NCBI GenBank assembly: GCA_964359565.1
Contig: CAYHTN010000001.1
Location: 1 to 51,276, forward strand
Direction of reading: 5' to 3'
DNA from: JAGOTP01 sp964359565
GTDB taxonomy: Bacteria; Patescibacteriota; Patescibacteriia; 2-12-FULL-60-25
DNA length: 51,276 nucleotides
Position numbers and translations under genes: made by a program. Positions 22,268 to 32,852 of this stretch are shown here, piece after piece. Each line of letters opens with the position of its first letter. Positions within the stretch are counted from its first letter, which is position 1. A model generated the notes under the pieces. That model searched no databases. It was given only the letters and a program-made list of their open reading frames with translations, and was not told where the DNA came from.

Positions 22268-25200
22268 TTAAGGCGATGCAGGTGCTGATACTTCTTCTAC
22301 AGGCGTACGATTCTCAGACACCGACTCCGATGGTGAAGATGGCTGAGCCTCGACGGAAACATCCGATGGACTCTCTGTCACGACCGGGGGCGCAATCACA
22401 ACCGGCTCGGTCTCCGCCGGTACTGGTACAGGCTCCTCTTTAGACTCGACGACGGGCGCCATCGGAGCCGGAGGAGTGGTTGGATCTTCTTCCATAACGG
22501 GCGTAGAGACAGGAATGAGCTCTGGATCAAGATGGATCGCTTCTGGGATAGGAGGATCTGGAATCACGACTGTCGGTTCTTCTTCGGGATCTTGAGGGAT
22601 GAGACTCCCCGTGTCGATATCGACATCACGAATCGTTCCGTCTGAGAGCGGCACCCGACTCTGTTCCATGGTCATGCCTTCGACGCGCCACGAGAAGGTC
22701 ACTTCGTGCAATTGTTTTTCCTTCAAAATAATATCAAAGCCTTCATGAGAATAACCATCTGTCCACCAACCGCCGCTGACTTCTCCATAGGGAGTAATCT
22801 GTACAAGTGGATAGGAGCCGACTGAGGGGAACTTCACGTGCACCTTTTGTCCTCCCGTGGTCACGCGCGCAAGTCCTTGATAGACCTTCGCTTCTTCCGG
22901 CGATGGTGAGTCTACTGATGCCGTGGCAGCGGTAACTTGTTTTTCTTTCTCAGAACCACCCCACCAACCGGTATGGACGAATACCTCGATCGAACCGACG
23001 CCGCTCTCGCTATACCCTTCCAACGCCTGACCAACGACCGGACCCGCCTTCGTCGCTTTGATCGCGACTCCTGGGATTGTCGAAGGCGCTAACAGATCGC
23101 CGACCAAGATGGCTCCATTCGAGGTTGAAACTTTGGTTGGCACACGACCAGCCAACGCGATCGGATAGGTCGAGGTCGCTGGGGCACCCGCAACAAACGC
23201 CGGACGGGTCGAAACGATTCCCATCGGAATAAGTGTCGTATTCGCTGAACGTTGAACGTGAAGACGACCTTGTTGACTCACGACGACCACGTCTCCTGGA
23301 GTCAACGCGTCTGGAGAATAATAGCGTTCCGCAAAGTCATACGAATCGTTCGCTTGCCAACCATCGGCGTTCGTTGCCATGTAGGTCGTCGAAGCATCGC
23401 GATCGTCTAAGAAAATATATTTGCTATTTTGTATCGAACCTTGCGCTGAAGGATAGAGACGGCCACCTAAAAAGAAGTCGCCTTGAATACGCGTATTGCC
23501 GTCCTGATCGATGGCGAACAGCGTCGAACTCGACTGACGGATCGACCACTGTGAAGAGGTGGCCGAAAGGCTATTTGTGCTTAAAAGATAGTCTTGCATC
23601 AGCGCTTGCGACCCATCCCAGGCGCTACCACGGAAGGTCAGGCCCCAGGAATCAGCATTACGTGCAGCTGCTGTAGCCGCCTCACGAGCATTAATCGCAA
23701 GATCACCATTTATGGTTGCTTCTCTGCCGTTATTTGCAAGCAGCGCACCCGCTTCGTATCCGACTTTCACAAATACTTCGATGGTTGAGGTTGTTGAAGT
23801 GGCTTCAAGCGCATAGCCAATGATCCGACCTGGTTGTGTTGCCTTCATGGCAACGCCGGGATAGATCGAGCTTGTGAGCGGATCACCGATGGCAATCGCA
23901 CCATTGATCGCTGAGAATTTTGTGGGCACACGTCCGGCGAGAGCAATTTCTTTGCCGCCATCGAGACCCAAGATAAAACCTGGCGCGGTTGAGACAATTC
24001 CCATGAGTCGTTGGTCGTAGGCAACCCCGGGACTACGCATCGCCTGAAGAGGGGTGGTTGGATCAAATGACACGAGATCCCCAGGTTCTACCGCTCCATT
24101 AATTTGATAACGTTCAGCCAAGTCGTAAGCCCCTCCGGTCACGGAGCCTTCTGCCACAATGCTCGCGCTCGAGGCTGACGCTGATGGACACGTTTTTGCC
24201 GTGCTTAAATCATCGATACAAATTCCGTGTGTCACGGTCGGGGTCGCTTCATTGTTATAGCCAAGCACCATCCGATAGTTTATCGATCCTGTCGCGTTCA
24301 CCGAACCACCGACAAGTAAATTATTAATATACGCTCCCCAAGCGGTATTTGTCGTTGTCGCGGCGGTATTTACGATCTCGACGGCAATTTGGGTCGAACT
24401 CGCCGTGACGCCGAGCCCATCGGTCGCAAGCCCTCCCACCACAGACACCCCGCGAAGGAAGTAGCCCAACCCATTAAACGTAGATTTATTTCTCACATCT
24501 AACGCCCCTGCATCCACCGCATGTGCTTTTACCCCTCCCACTTCAGCGCTAACCAGAGAATAGATGCTGATACCACTGCCCGTAGGAACAAAGAATTCAC
24601 TCCCCGCAACATCAACCGCTCCACCGCCTCCACTCGGCGTTAAACTTTGGAGAACAGCGATATTTGAAGGATCGGCCGCGTCTAAAACGCTGACTTCGTA
24701 GGTACTTGTCCCTACATTATACAAACTGGCATAGATGTAACGTCCACGGATGACCGGTGGATTGTTTACCAATCGACCAAAGGTATATGAACCGAGTTGA
24801 ACGACTCCCCCAGGATTAGTAACATCGAGAAGTGTTAATGCATAGCTTGTTGCACTGATCACTCTAATGACCGCCAAACGCGTCCCCTCTATCGCCGCCA
24901 TTGTTGGACTGGCCAAGGTAATATCCGAAACGAGCGTGATATTAAGAGGGTTAGAAACATCTACCACCCGAACCATATTCGCATCCTGGTCGGTCAAATA
25001 GGCATATCTGCCCTGTACCGTTCCTCCGCTCACCTTTGTCACGGCACTAAACGTCCCCAATACACGTACTTGCATGGGATCAGAAACATCAAGGATTTTT
25101 AATATCGTGTCATAGCCGACATACAATTTGTGACCCTGTAGCGAGAGGAAGGTCACTGTTGCTCCGCCAGAAAAATTCCATGCCGAGACGATTCTTGGTT

Positions 25201-26197
25201 GTCGTGGATTAGAAATATCAATAATACGAACGACACTTGAATCTGCACCGTAGACATAGTTCCCTCCTACCTCAAGACGATTCATGTAAGGAGAGGCGAG
25301 TTGGCCAACCGAACCCGACCCCGTCATCCCTCCAAGATCGATAACATCAAGGGTACGGGCACTGCTCAACGCATAACCGTATCTTCCATGCACTTTAAGA
25401 TCAAACACACCGCTGAAGGTACCGACCGACGTGGTCGTCGCGATGGTAAGAGCCAAATTGGAATCGATCAAGGCTTTAAACTGACCATTTTTTGTGATCG
25501 CATATCCTGTTCCTGTCGCACTGCCTGCCGCGTTTAGTGTATAGACCGCACTGCCTGCCGCATTGAGAGCACGGATTGAAAAATCATTCACGGCCGACGT
25601 TCCTTGATTCCGCACTTCCAGTGCCGTTCTGGTCGCGCCGGCGGCAGCACTGTCCGCTTGATGGATCACGAACATGGCGCCCGAAGTGATACTCGTACTC
25701 GAAGCAGACATCCCCTGAAGCTGTTCCGCGTTAAAGGCTTGCGGCACCGCTCCGATCCGTTTGCGCGGTGTCATTTCTGACGCATCTGGACTTACGGTCA
25801 CACCTAGATAGAGAGAATCGGTATTCCAATCAATGCCGGTTAAAGCAACCTGCCATCCACCGGCACTCGACGTATCTCCAAGCATGATAGTGAACAAACC
25901 CCCCGCCACGTTTACTGGGATCGTGGTCGGAAGAGCAGGCGTCCCTGAAGCAGTCCAGAGCGCTGTCCCACCCGTAGCCGCACTATAAAGGGAGAACTTC
26001 ATTTGATACGTTCCGTCCGTGACTGGTTGTCCGAAGGCATCCAATAACTTCGCTTGGTAATTAATTTGTCGGTTGATACCAGAGGCCTGCGCCGTTGATG
26101 TCTGGAATCCTACTACCCCTCCAATCACAAGAAAGAACCCGAATCCGATAACGGACCAGGTTTTTGCCAGGGACCAAAGAGAGCGAATCAAAGACAT
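22268..26197 (-). CDS. Giant surface protein with LVIVD-like repeats and two G2-like domains
   Basis: Protein of 1309 residues. The N-terminal signal/anchor (about 10-38) ends at TAQASG. A conserved INYQAKLLDAFGQPVTDGTYQ domain of CPR surface proteins follows (about 40-165). Residues about 255-540 form LVIVD-type beta-propeller repeats (VVRIIDISNPRQP, ILKILDVSDPMQV, MVRVVDVSNPLNI, ALTLLDVTNPGGV, EVSVLDAADPSNI). Two related domains (about 690-820 and 965-1095) share AERY...PGD, GIVST.P, ALAGRVPTK and GAI.VGD, resembling autoprocessing tail-fibre (peptidase G2-like) modules. The last ~130 residues are Pro/Glu/Val-rich, like a wall-spanning stalk. Confidence 0.88.
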   Translation of the reverse strand: MSLIRSLWSLAKTWSVIGFGFFLVIGGVVGFQTSTAQASGINRQINYQAKLLDAFGQPVTDGTYQMKFSLYSAATGGTALWTASGTPALPTTIPVNVAGGLFTIMLGDTSSAGGWQVALTGIDWNTDSLYLGVTVSPDASEMTPRKRIGAVPQAFNAEQLQGMSASSTSITSGAMFVIHQADSAAAGATRTALEVRNQGTSAVNDFSIRALNAAGSAVYTLNAAGSATGTGYAITKNGQFKALIDSNLALTIATTTSVGTFSGVFDLKVHGRYGYALSSARTLDVIDLGGMTGSGSVGQLASPYMNRLEVGGNYVYGADSSVVRIIDISNPRQPRIVSAWNFSGGATVTFLSLQGHKLYVGYDTILKILDVSDPMQVRVLGTFSAVTKVSGGTVQGRYAYLTDQDANMVRVVDVSNPLNITLVSDITLASPTMAAIEGTRLAVIRVISATSYALTLLDVTNPGGVVQLGSYTFGRLVNNPPVIRGRYIYASLYNVGTSTYEVSVLDAADPSNIAVLQSLTPSGGGGAVDVAGSEFFVPTGSGISIYSLVSAEVGGVKAHAVDAGALDVRNKSTFNGLGYFLRGVSVVGGLATDGLGVTASSTQIAVEIVNTAATTTNTAWGAYINNLLVGGSVNATGSINYRMVLGYNNEATPTVTHGICIDDLSTAKTCPSASASSASIVAEGSVTGGAYDLAERYQINGAVEPGDLVSFDPTTPLQAMRSPGVAYDQRLMGIVSTAPGFILGLDGGKEIALAGRVPTKFSAINGAIAIGDPLTSSIYPGVAMKATQPGRIIGYALEATSTTSTIEVFVKVGYEAGALLANNGREATINGDLAINAREAATAAARNADSWGLTFRGSAWDGSQALMQDYLLSTNSLSATSSQWSIRQSSSTLFAIDQDGNTRIQGDFFLGGRLYPSAQGSIQNSKYIFLDDRDASTTYMATNADGWQANDSYDFAERYYSPDALTPGDVVVVSQQGRLHVQRSANTTLIPMGIVSTRPAFVAGAPATSTYPIALAGRVPTKVSTSNGAILVGDLLAPSTIPGVAIKATKAGPVVGQALEGYSESGVGSIEVFVHTGWWGGSEKEKQVTAATASVDSPSPEEAKVYQGLARVTTGGQKVHVKFPSVGSYPLVQITPYGEVSGGWWTDGYSHEGFDIILKEKQLHEVTFSWRVEGMTMEQSRVPLSDGTIRDVDIDTGSLIPQDPEEEPTVVIPDPPIPEAIHLDPELIPVSTPVMEEDPTTPPAPMAPVVESKEEPVPVPAETEPVVIAPPVVTESPSDVSVEAQPSSPSESVSENRTPVEEVSAPASP

Positions 26198-26347
26198 ACC
26201 CTACGGAACAAAACAGAGATACCGCCCGGTTCGAGCGATATCCCTAGTATAGAGGACTTTAGCTAATCTCTTACTTTTGGCTAAAATTGGCTCTATAGTA
26301 TGTTGATATCTTGTGTATATCTTGTGTGTAACCTGTGTTGTGGATAA

Positions 26348-29300
26348 CTACGCATCCTTGCCTCTTTGCTTTGAGAGCCCGACTTTTTGGTCGATAATTG
26401 TTTCTTTGGCCTGACGTAAATCGATGTCCTGGGAAACAAATTTATCGTAGCCGATCTTTTCGGCCGTGATGTAATACAGGCCCTTCCCGGCAAAGAAGCC
26501 ATATTTCCCTTTCTGATCGGTAATTTGCGTCTCTAACAGCTTGTTAAACTTCTTATCGAAGACACGAATAATGGCGCGCTCAAGCGGCTGTTTCGAACCC
26601 ATATCGTAGGCGATGCCCCAATCTTTTAATTTCGGAGGTAAAGCCAAACGGCGGAACAAGAAGTAGGAAACGAGCTGCACGCCGAACAATCCACCGGTAA
26701 CCACCGAGGGCGCGATCGCAAACGCACCCACGGAGACCGCCGTCCCAACGACGCCTACAAGGCTCTGCGCTCGACGCAAACGCCCTTGCCAGATGATCTT
26801 TGCGGGCGGTAATTCGCGTACGATCGGATCGATGGGGATGTTCGGTGTGAGTAACGCCCCATCTTTTGCCGTGATAATTTCCCCATGATAAAGGTCTAAG
26901 AAGTCTCCGTCTTCTTTTTCTGCTTTGAGATAAGCTGAGGGATACGTGTAATTGGGCTTCAGCACCTGTACCCGATACTGTCCGGGTGGTGCTATAAAAG
27001 AAAAGCGTCCTTGCGCATCTGTGATGCGCGTTTGTACCACCACCCCCGAACCCGCGTGCACAAGACGGGCGATTGCAAGCTCAATCGGCTGTTTACTCAG
27101 AGCATTATAAATCGTGCCCCACTTCTTTCGTTTGCGTCGACGAATCAGTAAGAGCGGTTGCGTAAATAAGAACCGAGCATAATTGAGCGCAGAAAAAGAA
27201 GATACGGCTGTCGCCGTTACTGCGACCGATGCAACCGCGACCGTTGGAGCCACAATCAACTTGGTTGCATCCTGTACGGCTGACGTTTCACTCAGATCTC
27301 GTAAAATTTGCGCAGCGATGCTTGTTTGCCCTAAAAGAGCCGCGGTATTTTCGCCAAGACTTGCATCCGCACTCAGAACTTCTGATAATGGCCTCAATTC
27401 TTTCGTGAGCGTAATAGGGAGAGCAAGCACCTGATCACGAACTTCTATCGCACGTTCAATCGAGCGGAATCCCACCTTACTCACCCGCAGACGATAGCTC
27501 CCTTGTGGCATCATAAATCCATAGACCCCGTCCTCTCCCGTAGTAAAGGGATTCTGCATTCGGAATGGCTCCGCCGCCCAACGACTTCCGTCCGCACGCA
27601 GCACCTCGACGAGCGCCTTATGAATCGCAGGAGTGTGGTCACGCTGCATCAACGTCCCTTCACGCACGATCCCAAAGGGACGGGTACGAATCGTTCCGAT
27701 TTCTCGACGACGCGAGCCATTTTCATACTGCAATAGAACTTCGTAGGGAATATCACGGATTTCGGCCGAGGACATGACCGTCGTCTCCCAAGCGAGATCA
27801 GAAGCGCGTCCGGTCAATAAGTAAAGCGACTCTCCAACTCGGAGCTGTCCTCCCGTCGGTGTTTGCCCAGAGGGCTGTAAAGAAATACGAAAGAGCATGG
27901 CACGCGAAGGTAAGATCGTACGGACCATTTGTATTGGCAAAAGCTCTAGTGCCCCACTCGCAACATAAACGTGCGTCTGCACCTGTCCGTCAAACGGAAG
28001 GACTGTTCTTCCCTCAGGAGAGTCAGACGACCCATCTGTACGCGCATCTCCTTCTAAAGGCATAAGCACACTAAGCGGACTCGTTGCTGGACTCACGCCT
28101 GCCGGCAGAGGGATTGGCGTCGTGATATCCGGTGTCAAAAGAGAATCCGTTGAGCCGAGACCGGGGGCTCGTCCCGGTATGGTGATAGCAGCACCTGGTG
28201 CTCCACCAACCGTAGGCGTCGGTCCTACTGGCGACCTTGGTCCATTGTCTGCCGAATCGGGCGGAGGAGACACGAGCGCTCCTGGGTCGAGCGGAGGAAG
28301 CGCTGCAGGAGGTGGCGCTGCGGGTTCGAGCTCGGGAGTTGCCGCGCCACGCTCTGTCCGTGCACTTGTGAATGCTCCACTTGAAGCATTCCCTGAAGGG
28401 TCTAGGGCAAAAATCGTATAATAATAAACTGTATCATCAAGAAGACCCGTGTCTACAAGACTTGTATCCGTTCCGGTATAAACCAATCGCCCTTCGCGGG
28501 GTGACATGGGAGGGCCAGACAAGCTCGCACGCACCATCAGATAATCACCGTCTTCAAGTGGCGGGTTCGCCCACATCACTTTTATAGATCGTCTATATCC
28601 AAAAGACATGACATTTAATGGATTTGGAGGTGCTGTTCGATCTTCGGCGGTACGAAACGTGAGGTTGACCGGAGGGGAGGTGAGTCCGGTCGCCTCTTGA
28701 GCGGTGATCTCGATGTTATATTCGGTTCCGGCACGCAAGCCCCTGAATGTCGCGGCATGCGAGCGTGTTGACGCTGCCTCGGTCATGATTTGGGAACTTC
28801 CTACTCCTATCACAACAGGGGTCAATCTGATGGTCCCAATCGCATCAATGTCGGTATCAAAAAGGACCGTGACAGCTCGATCTGTGATCGACGTGACTCG
28901 AGCATTCGAAATAATCGGTGCATGCGGTACGGCGATCGTGCGAAATGAGATGGTTCCGATACCGACAATGTCAGACGGCGTTTGAGAACGAACACGTACG
29001 TGATAGGTCCGCTCTGGCAAAAGATCCGCGATGCGAATGCGATGTTCACGGGTAAGCGGTGCGCTTTCGGCTCGCAATCCTCCATACGACATCGTCTCAC
29101 CATATTCAACCTGCCGGTTGGCGCTCGCGCTAGTTTCCCAGACAACAGTCGCGTCATTCCAGCGAATCGTTTCAAGACGAAGATTGGAAATGGTTAATAT
29201 TGGCGGGGGTAGAGCTGTCGGATCTCCCGCTGCACTCGCTCCACCACCCGCACCGCCACTTCCCCCACTCGATGCCGACGGAACGGTCGCTGTCACGGTG

Positions 29301-29845
29301 ACCACATCATTATTTACAATCTGAACAAAGAAAGTCCCCCCCTCGAAGGGGGTACGTATGAGAAACCGATAAAGACCTGGAATTAAAGGGTTCGTGATTC
29401 GCACCGATCCTCCGCTCACATGCAGTCCAATACTCACGATAATTTTACTTCCTGCAGGTAATCCTGCTACTCCGGCATTCGTCGGTACTTGAAATCTCAA
29501 TGTCTGTCCTGACACACTCACTCCCCAAATACTACTCGCTGAACCACCCGCCAATGTCGCGGTCGTTTCGAGACCGGTTGATGGTCCATATGAGAGAGAT
29601 ATATCACTTGGGACTAGCGCTGGGATCGTAAAAGCTGCCGGAAAAACAATCTCTATCGTATTTCCCGCCGATGTTAGTGCGGTGGGAATGGTCGCCCGAA
29701 TGGTATGGTCTACGGCCGTATTCGTGAGTGAACGCGAAAGCTGATCTTGCATCGCAGAAATATTTGCTGCATACACCGTGTTAATTGAAAAGAGAACGCT
29801 CAAACAACTCAACCAACACACGATAAGACCACGTAGCTTCTTCAT
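26348..29845 (-). CDS. Surface protein with fibronectin-like and carboxypeptidase-regulatory-like domains
   Basis: Protein of 1165 residues. The signal peptide (about 7-27) ends at VYAANIS. Three fibronectin-type units lie at about 215-500 (LETIRWNDATVVWETS, VTVLFDTD, SIKVMWANPP). A Pro/Ala/Gly-rich linker spans about 500-590. Three carboxypeptidase-regulatory-like units (about 740-815, 905-985 and 1080-1160) carry KALVEVLRADG, WGTIYNALSKQPIELA and WGIAYDMGSKQPLERA. Two hydrophobic segments (about 850-895 and 1025-1060) separate the last units, which would therefore lie on different sides of the membrane. Its start overlaps the end of the next upstream gene by four bases (ATGA), so translation is probably coupled. 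Confidence 0.85.
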   Translation of the reverse strand: MKKLRGLIVCWLSCLSVLFSINTVYAANISAMQDQLSRSLTNTAVDHTIRATIPTALTSAGNTIEIVFPAAFTIPALVPSDISLSYGPSTGLETTATLAGGSASSIWGVSVSGQTLRFQVPTNAGVAGLPAGSKIIVSIGLHVSGGSVRITNPLIPGLYRFLIRTPFEGGTFFVQIVNNDVVTVTATVPSASSGGSGGAGGGASAAGDPTALPPPILTISNLRLETIRWNDATVVWETSASANRQVEYGETMSYGGLRAESAPLTREHRIRIADLLPERTYHVRVRSQTPSDIVGIGTISFRTIAVPHAPIISNARVTSITDRAVTVLFDTDIDAIGTIRLTPVVIGVGSSQIMTEAASTRSHAATFRGLRAGTEYNIEITAQEATGLTSPPVNLTFRTAEDRTAPPNPLNVMSFGYRRSIKVMWANPPLEDGDYLMVRASLSGPPMSPREGRLVYTGTDTSLVDTGLLDDTVYYYTIFALDPSGNASSGAFTSARTERGAATPELEPAAPPPAALPPLDPGALVSPPPDSADNGPRSPVGPTPTVGGAPGAAITIPGRAPGLGSTDSLLTPDITTPIPLPAGVSPATSPLSVLMPLEGDARTDGSSDSPEGRTVLPFDGQVQTHVYVASGALELLPIQMVRTILPSRAMLFRISLQPSGQTPTGGQLRVGESLYLLTGRASDLAWETTVMSSAEIRDIPYEVLLQYENGSRRREIGTIRTRPFGIVREGTLMQRDHTPAIHKALVEVLRADGSRWAAEPFRMQNPFTTGEDGVYGFMMPQGSYRLRVSKVGFRSIERAIEVRDQVLALPITLTKELRPLSEVLSADASLGENTAALLGQTSIAAQILRDLSETSAVQDATKLIVAPTVAVASVAVTATAVSSFSALNYARFLFTQPLLLIRRRKRKKWGTIYNALSKQPIELAIARLVHAGSGVVVQTRITDAQGRFSFIAPPGQYRVQVLKPNYTYPSAYLKAEKEDGDFLDLYHGEIITAKDGALLTPNIPIDPIVRELPPAKIIWQGRLRRAQSLVGVVGTAVSVGAFAIAPSVVTGGLFGVQLVSYFLFRRLALPPKLKDWGIAYDMGSKQPLERAIIRVFDKKFNKLLETQITDQKGKYGFFAGKGLYYITAEKIGYDKFVSQDIDLRQAKETIIDQKVGLSKQRGKDA

Positions 29846-30804
29846 ACGGAGGCACGCACAAAACGACGAATCAACTGACGACGTATCCCATAAAGCACAA
29901 TGATCAGTGCGAAGACTATTCCCGCGAAGAGCGCCATCAGACGCACTGGCCAGATCGAGATACGAAAAAGCTCTGTCGTCGGAAGTCCGTTCCCATGACT
30001 TGGCTCAAACGAGAGCGTATAAGGTCCAAACCCACCATTCGAAAGCTCTCCTCCCACCATCGCCCAAAAACCCGCTTCCACTCCTGGTGGATGGTTTTGC
30101 CATACGTGTGAAAAACTTCGACGCGAACCTGACAAAATCCGAGAACCCGTAGGATTAAATGGAATGCGGCTGCGTTCTCTTCCAAACATATTTCGAACCA
30201 CGAGCGTCCCTTGAGGAATCGCATAACTCCCTCCCTGGTTTTCAACCGTGGCTTGGATCAGCACAGGAAGTTGTGTGAACCAAGATGCTGGTCGATTGAC
30301 CCACGTAAAGGCAAGATGTTCTTCCTGCACCGCTCCCACCCGTAAAAATACCAGGATCCCGGTTCGGACTCCCACCCCGACGCCTGAGTCCGGAGGAGCT
30401 GGAGCAACGGTCGAAACAAAGATCGCCTCTTGGACACTGCCACGAGGGGCCTCCGCCGGAACACGAATAGTAAAGGAGATACGTTCTTGCCGACCTGGTG
30501 TAAGCAATACAGAGGACTTCGAAAGATATGTCCAGGTTGGTAAACCGCTCGTTTCTGTAACAGGTAGAAACGATTGGTCTCCATCCTCCCCTTGAGGAAG
30601 AAACTTCTGAATCGAGAAGTAATAGGATTGCGACTGGCGTTCATCGTTTGTAATAAGAAAAGAGGCGTTGATGGACTGTCCTGGTTCTGCCACGAGATCA
30701 AGAATAGCCGGCTCTACCGCTAACGCACGTGCCTCACGAATGCCAAGACTAAAAAAAATAAAAACCAAGAGTGATGTCAGGACCGACAAAAAAATGCCGC
30801 GCAT
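29842..30804 (-). CDS. DUF916-like surface protein with C-terminal membrane helix
   Basis: Protein of 320 residues from the ATG at 30804. A signal peptide (residues about 5-27) ends at REARALA. The beta-rich ectodomain opens with VEPAILDLVAEPGQSINASFLITND, similar to DUF916/COG1470 proteins, which bind cell-wall polymers or scaffold surface complexes. A C-terminal helix (about 288-308, LMALFAGIVFALIIVLYGI) and a basic tail follow. An in-frame Met 36 codons upstream would overlap the preceding gene and add a Pro-rich segment without signal character, so I reject it. It is the middle gene of the surface operon. Confidence 0.8.
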   Translation of the reverse strand: MRGIFLSVLTSLLVFIFFSLGIREARALAVEPAILDLVAEPGQSINASFLITNDERQSQSYYFSIQKFLPQGEDGDQSFLPVTETSGLPTWTYLSKSSVLLTPGRQERISFTIRVPAEAPRGSVQEAIFVSTVAPAPPDSGVGVGVRTGILVFLRVGAVQEEHLAFTWVNRPASWFTQLPVLIQATVENQGGSYAIPQGTLVVRNMFGRERSRIPFNPTGSRILSGSRRSFSHVWQNHPPGVEAGFWAMVGGELSNGGFGPYTLSFEPSHGNGLPTTELFRISIWPVRLMALFAGIVFALIIVLYGIRRQLIRRFVRASV

Positions 30805-30808
30805 ACAG

Positions 30809-31735
30809 TTAATACCTTGGGGTAAGGGTATAAAAGACGGTCTGAGAATAGGATCCGGGGGCCGTGCTCGTGGCCACGGCAAGTTTAAATAGCTGGGCGG
30901 TTTGATCGCCACTCATGGTTATTTCGTCCGAGATCGTTGGCGACGATTGCACTAATCGAGGTGTTGTTGTCACACCGAAGTCCGTTCCTGGAGACACCGT
31001 TCGCATCCCTATTCCCATAGAGCCATACTCTTCGACTCCCACGGTCACCGCACCGTCCGTCACTGCTGCGATTGGTGAACCTCCACCATTTACAAGATTG
31101 GTGAGCCCCTGCATGTACACAAGATATCCGCTCGGAGCTGTTGAATGAACCAGTATTCGCAGTACCAACGTCGGCTGGCTTGTCGATACAACCGCTCCAA
31201 AGGGGAGAGCGGTCCCACTCAAGCGAAAAACCCCATCATTCCCGCCTGAAGGGACCGGACTCAATGGTCCAGAAGTTTGGAAATTCATCACAGTGATTTT
31301 ACTCCCAACGATCGAAGAGATCTCTCCAATCGCCGTCGCTTGAGCAAAGCCGCTATTTTCGACGACCGCAATCGTATTCCCAACCGAAAAAGCTCCTGGA
31401 GTCGTGACGGTGACCGTTCCCAGACCAGTATCCACCGCCGAGTACGTAGAGTCATATGTTGAAGTCGCAGACTGTGCCGCCACGGCGATAGAAATCCGAT
31501 CGATATTCTCACCTGCACGATATCCAGCCGATAATTTATACGCACTGCCGGTAGAAGTCCCTGCCGCAACTCCTCCAATCGTGTCATGAATTCTATACGC
31601 TGAAGAAGTTGCCGCTTCATTGCCACCGGCATTCAATGAGTCCCAGTCGATACGATAGTTCAAACTCGACATCGCCATCGCCGTTGAAGCAAGGCTAGAA
31701 AAAAGAAGTACCCCAAAAAGAACACGCCAAAGCAT
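30809..31735 (-). CDS. Secreted beta-rich surface protein, first gene of operon
   Basis: Protein of 308 residues from ATG 31735. The signal peptide (about 1-21) ends at TAMA, followed by SSLNYRIDWDSLNAGG and a Gly/Ser/Thr-rich module IHDTIGGVAAGTSTGSAYKLSAGYRAGE, common to CPR surface proteins. The remainder is Ser/Thr/Gly-rich beta structure with no catalytic motif seen. The next gene starts four bases after its stop. A TATACT box six bases before the ATG makes the operon mRNA leaderless and decides this start over an upstream in-frame Met. Confidence 0.75.
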   Translation of the reverse strand: MLWRVLFGVLLFSSLASTAMAMSSLNYRIDWDSLNAGGNEAATSSAYRIHDTIGGVAAGTSTGSAYKLSAGYRAGENIDRISIAVAAQSATSTYDSTYSAVDTGLGTVTVTTPGAFSVGNTIAVVENSGFAQATAIGEISSIVGSKITVMNFQTSGPLSPVPSGGNDGVFRLSGTALPFGAVVSTSQPTLVLRILVHSTAPSGYLVYMQGLTNLVNGGGSPIAAVTDGAVTVGVEEYGSMGIGMRTVSPGTDFGVTTTPRLVQSSPTISDEITMSGDQTAQLFKLAVATSTAPGSYSQTVFYTLTPRY

Positions 31736-31741
31736 GGCATC

Positions 31742-31747
31742 AGTATA
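31742..31747 (-). promoter_or_regulatory. -10 box of the surface-protein operon
   Basis: Minus-strand TATACT ending six bases before ATG 31735. The -35 region is weak (TCGTCT at 17 bases). Leaderless start. Confidence 0.5.
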
Positions 31748-32123
31748 AAGCATTTTAGACCGTCAGACGATCCACACTTAAATACAAAAAACGTTCGATC
31801 TTAGGCTATGTGACTAGGCTCCTCTAAATGAGTCGTAAAATAAATATATTTTACACGACACCTCTTCAAAAATACTTACGTTCGTAAAAAATCATCTAAT
31901 ACACTTCGCCTTGAACGAGTAATTCTTCCCAATGCAACTTTACAGACTACAACGTCACACCATTTGCCTTTCAACATCCTAAAATTGACAGACAATACCT
32001 ATTATACCAATAAAAAACATCGGATGAGTCTGAACTCAATCTCTCAGACGCACTTCGATGTTAAAACAACAAACAAAGCTGGGCTCTCATCATTATTTTT
32101 GACAAGATGAACAGATATGCTAC

Positions 32124-32423
32124 TTATCCACAGTAAAAATCTTAAAAAGATGGCATATTCTATTTATACACAGCCTTATCCACAGATAAATGACACTATC
32201 GAAGATAGCTAGAAAATTGTTTCACATGAAACATCTCATTTTAAAACTTATCCACAGAGTCTAACTTGAGATCGCGGGCTTGATATTAACCAGACTAGAA
32301 AACGTGATGAATATATTAACATATACACATCTTATCCACAGATATGAAAGTATCTGTCAAACAGCCTATCTACGATACTTTATGTAGTTTTTACATATCA
32401 AAAAATTACAAAACTGTGGATAA
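32124..32423. other. oriC: Candidate replication origin (DnaA-box cluster)
   Basis: Perfect TTATCCACA boxes lie at 32124-32132, 32176-32184, 32248-32256 and 32332-32340 on plus and at 32415-32423 on minus, with a one-mismatch box TTATACACA at 32164-32172. Six boxes in 300 bases of AT-rich, gene-free DNA, beside parS sites and core genes (rpsT, holA, polA, and dnaA/dnaN 13 kb away), fit a bacterial oriC. A GC-skew switch was not computed. Confidence 0.75.
32218..32233. promoter_or_regulatory. parS-like site (one mismatch)
   Basis: TGTTTCACATGAAACA differs by one base from the ParB-binding consensus TGTTTCACGTGAAACA. It lies inside the DnaA-box cluster. Confidence 0.7.
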
Positions 32424-32852
32424 GTTTTTCTATCGCATGCATTACTACTGTTCCGGTAATCATACTTGCTTAGGTAAACAGACGACCTGAATAACCAGGT
32501 ATTAGAACATTAAGACGACAAGCGTCCTAGCTAGTAGGAGTCCGAGGCTCATAATCACAAACGAACGTTTACAAAAACCCCTCTCCCTAAAAAGGGGAAA
32601 AAATGATCGTCGTAAAGAGCCTTACTGAGCAATCTTAAGGATGACTGGGTGTTTAGTGCTAAAAAATACAATCTCACTGATCAGTGAGGCGTATCTGGCG
32701 GGGCATGCAGATCAACTTGTTTTCAACCACGAACGTTACGTCCTGCGCTAAAACGGATTCCAAAATGGACCTATTGGCTGCGTCACCGCTATAGAATGCG
32801 GTAGGTGTGGACCACAACGAAAAAACCACCCTATTCAGGCATGGTCCTTGCG

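Larger units (their letters stand above)
31748..32852. other. 1.1 kb AT-rich intergenic origin region
   Basis: No protein gene is supported. It holds GTCGTAAAAT with an imperfect inverted copy (31832-31859), the DnaA-box cluster (32124-32423), one parS-like site, and the terminator of tRNA-Ala(CGC) near 32820-32847 (ACCA...TGGT then TTTTTT on minus). Long A/T runs suit DNA unwinding. Confidence 0.6.

Noticed and set aside
32780..32812. Third copy of the covarying palindrome
   Set aside because: Only about 15 bases (TCACCGCTAT) resemble the core, and the outer arms and other blocks are absent.
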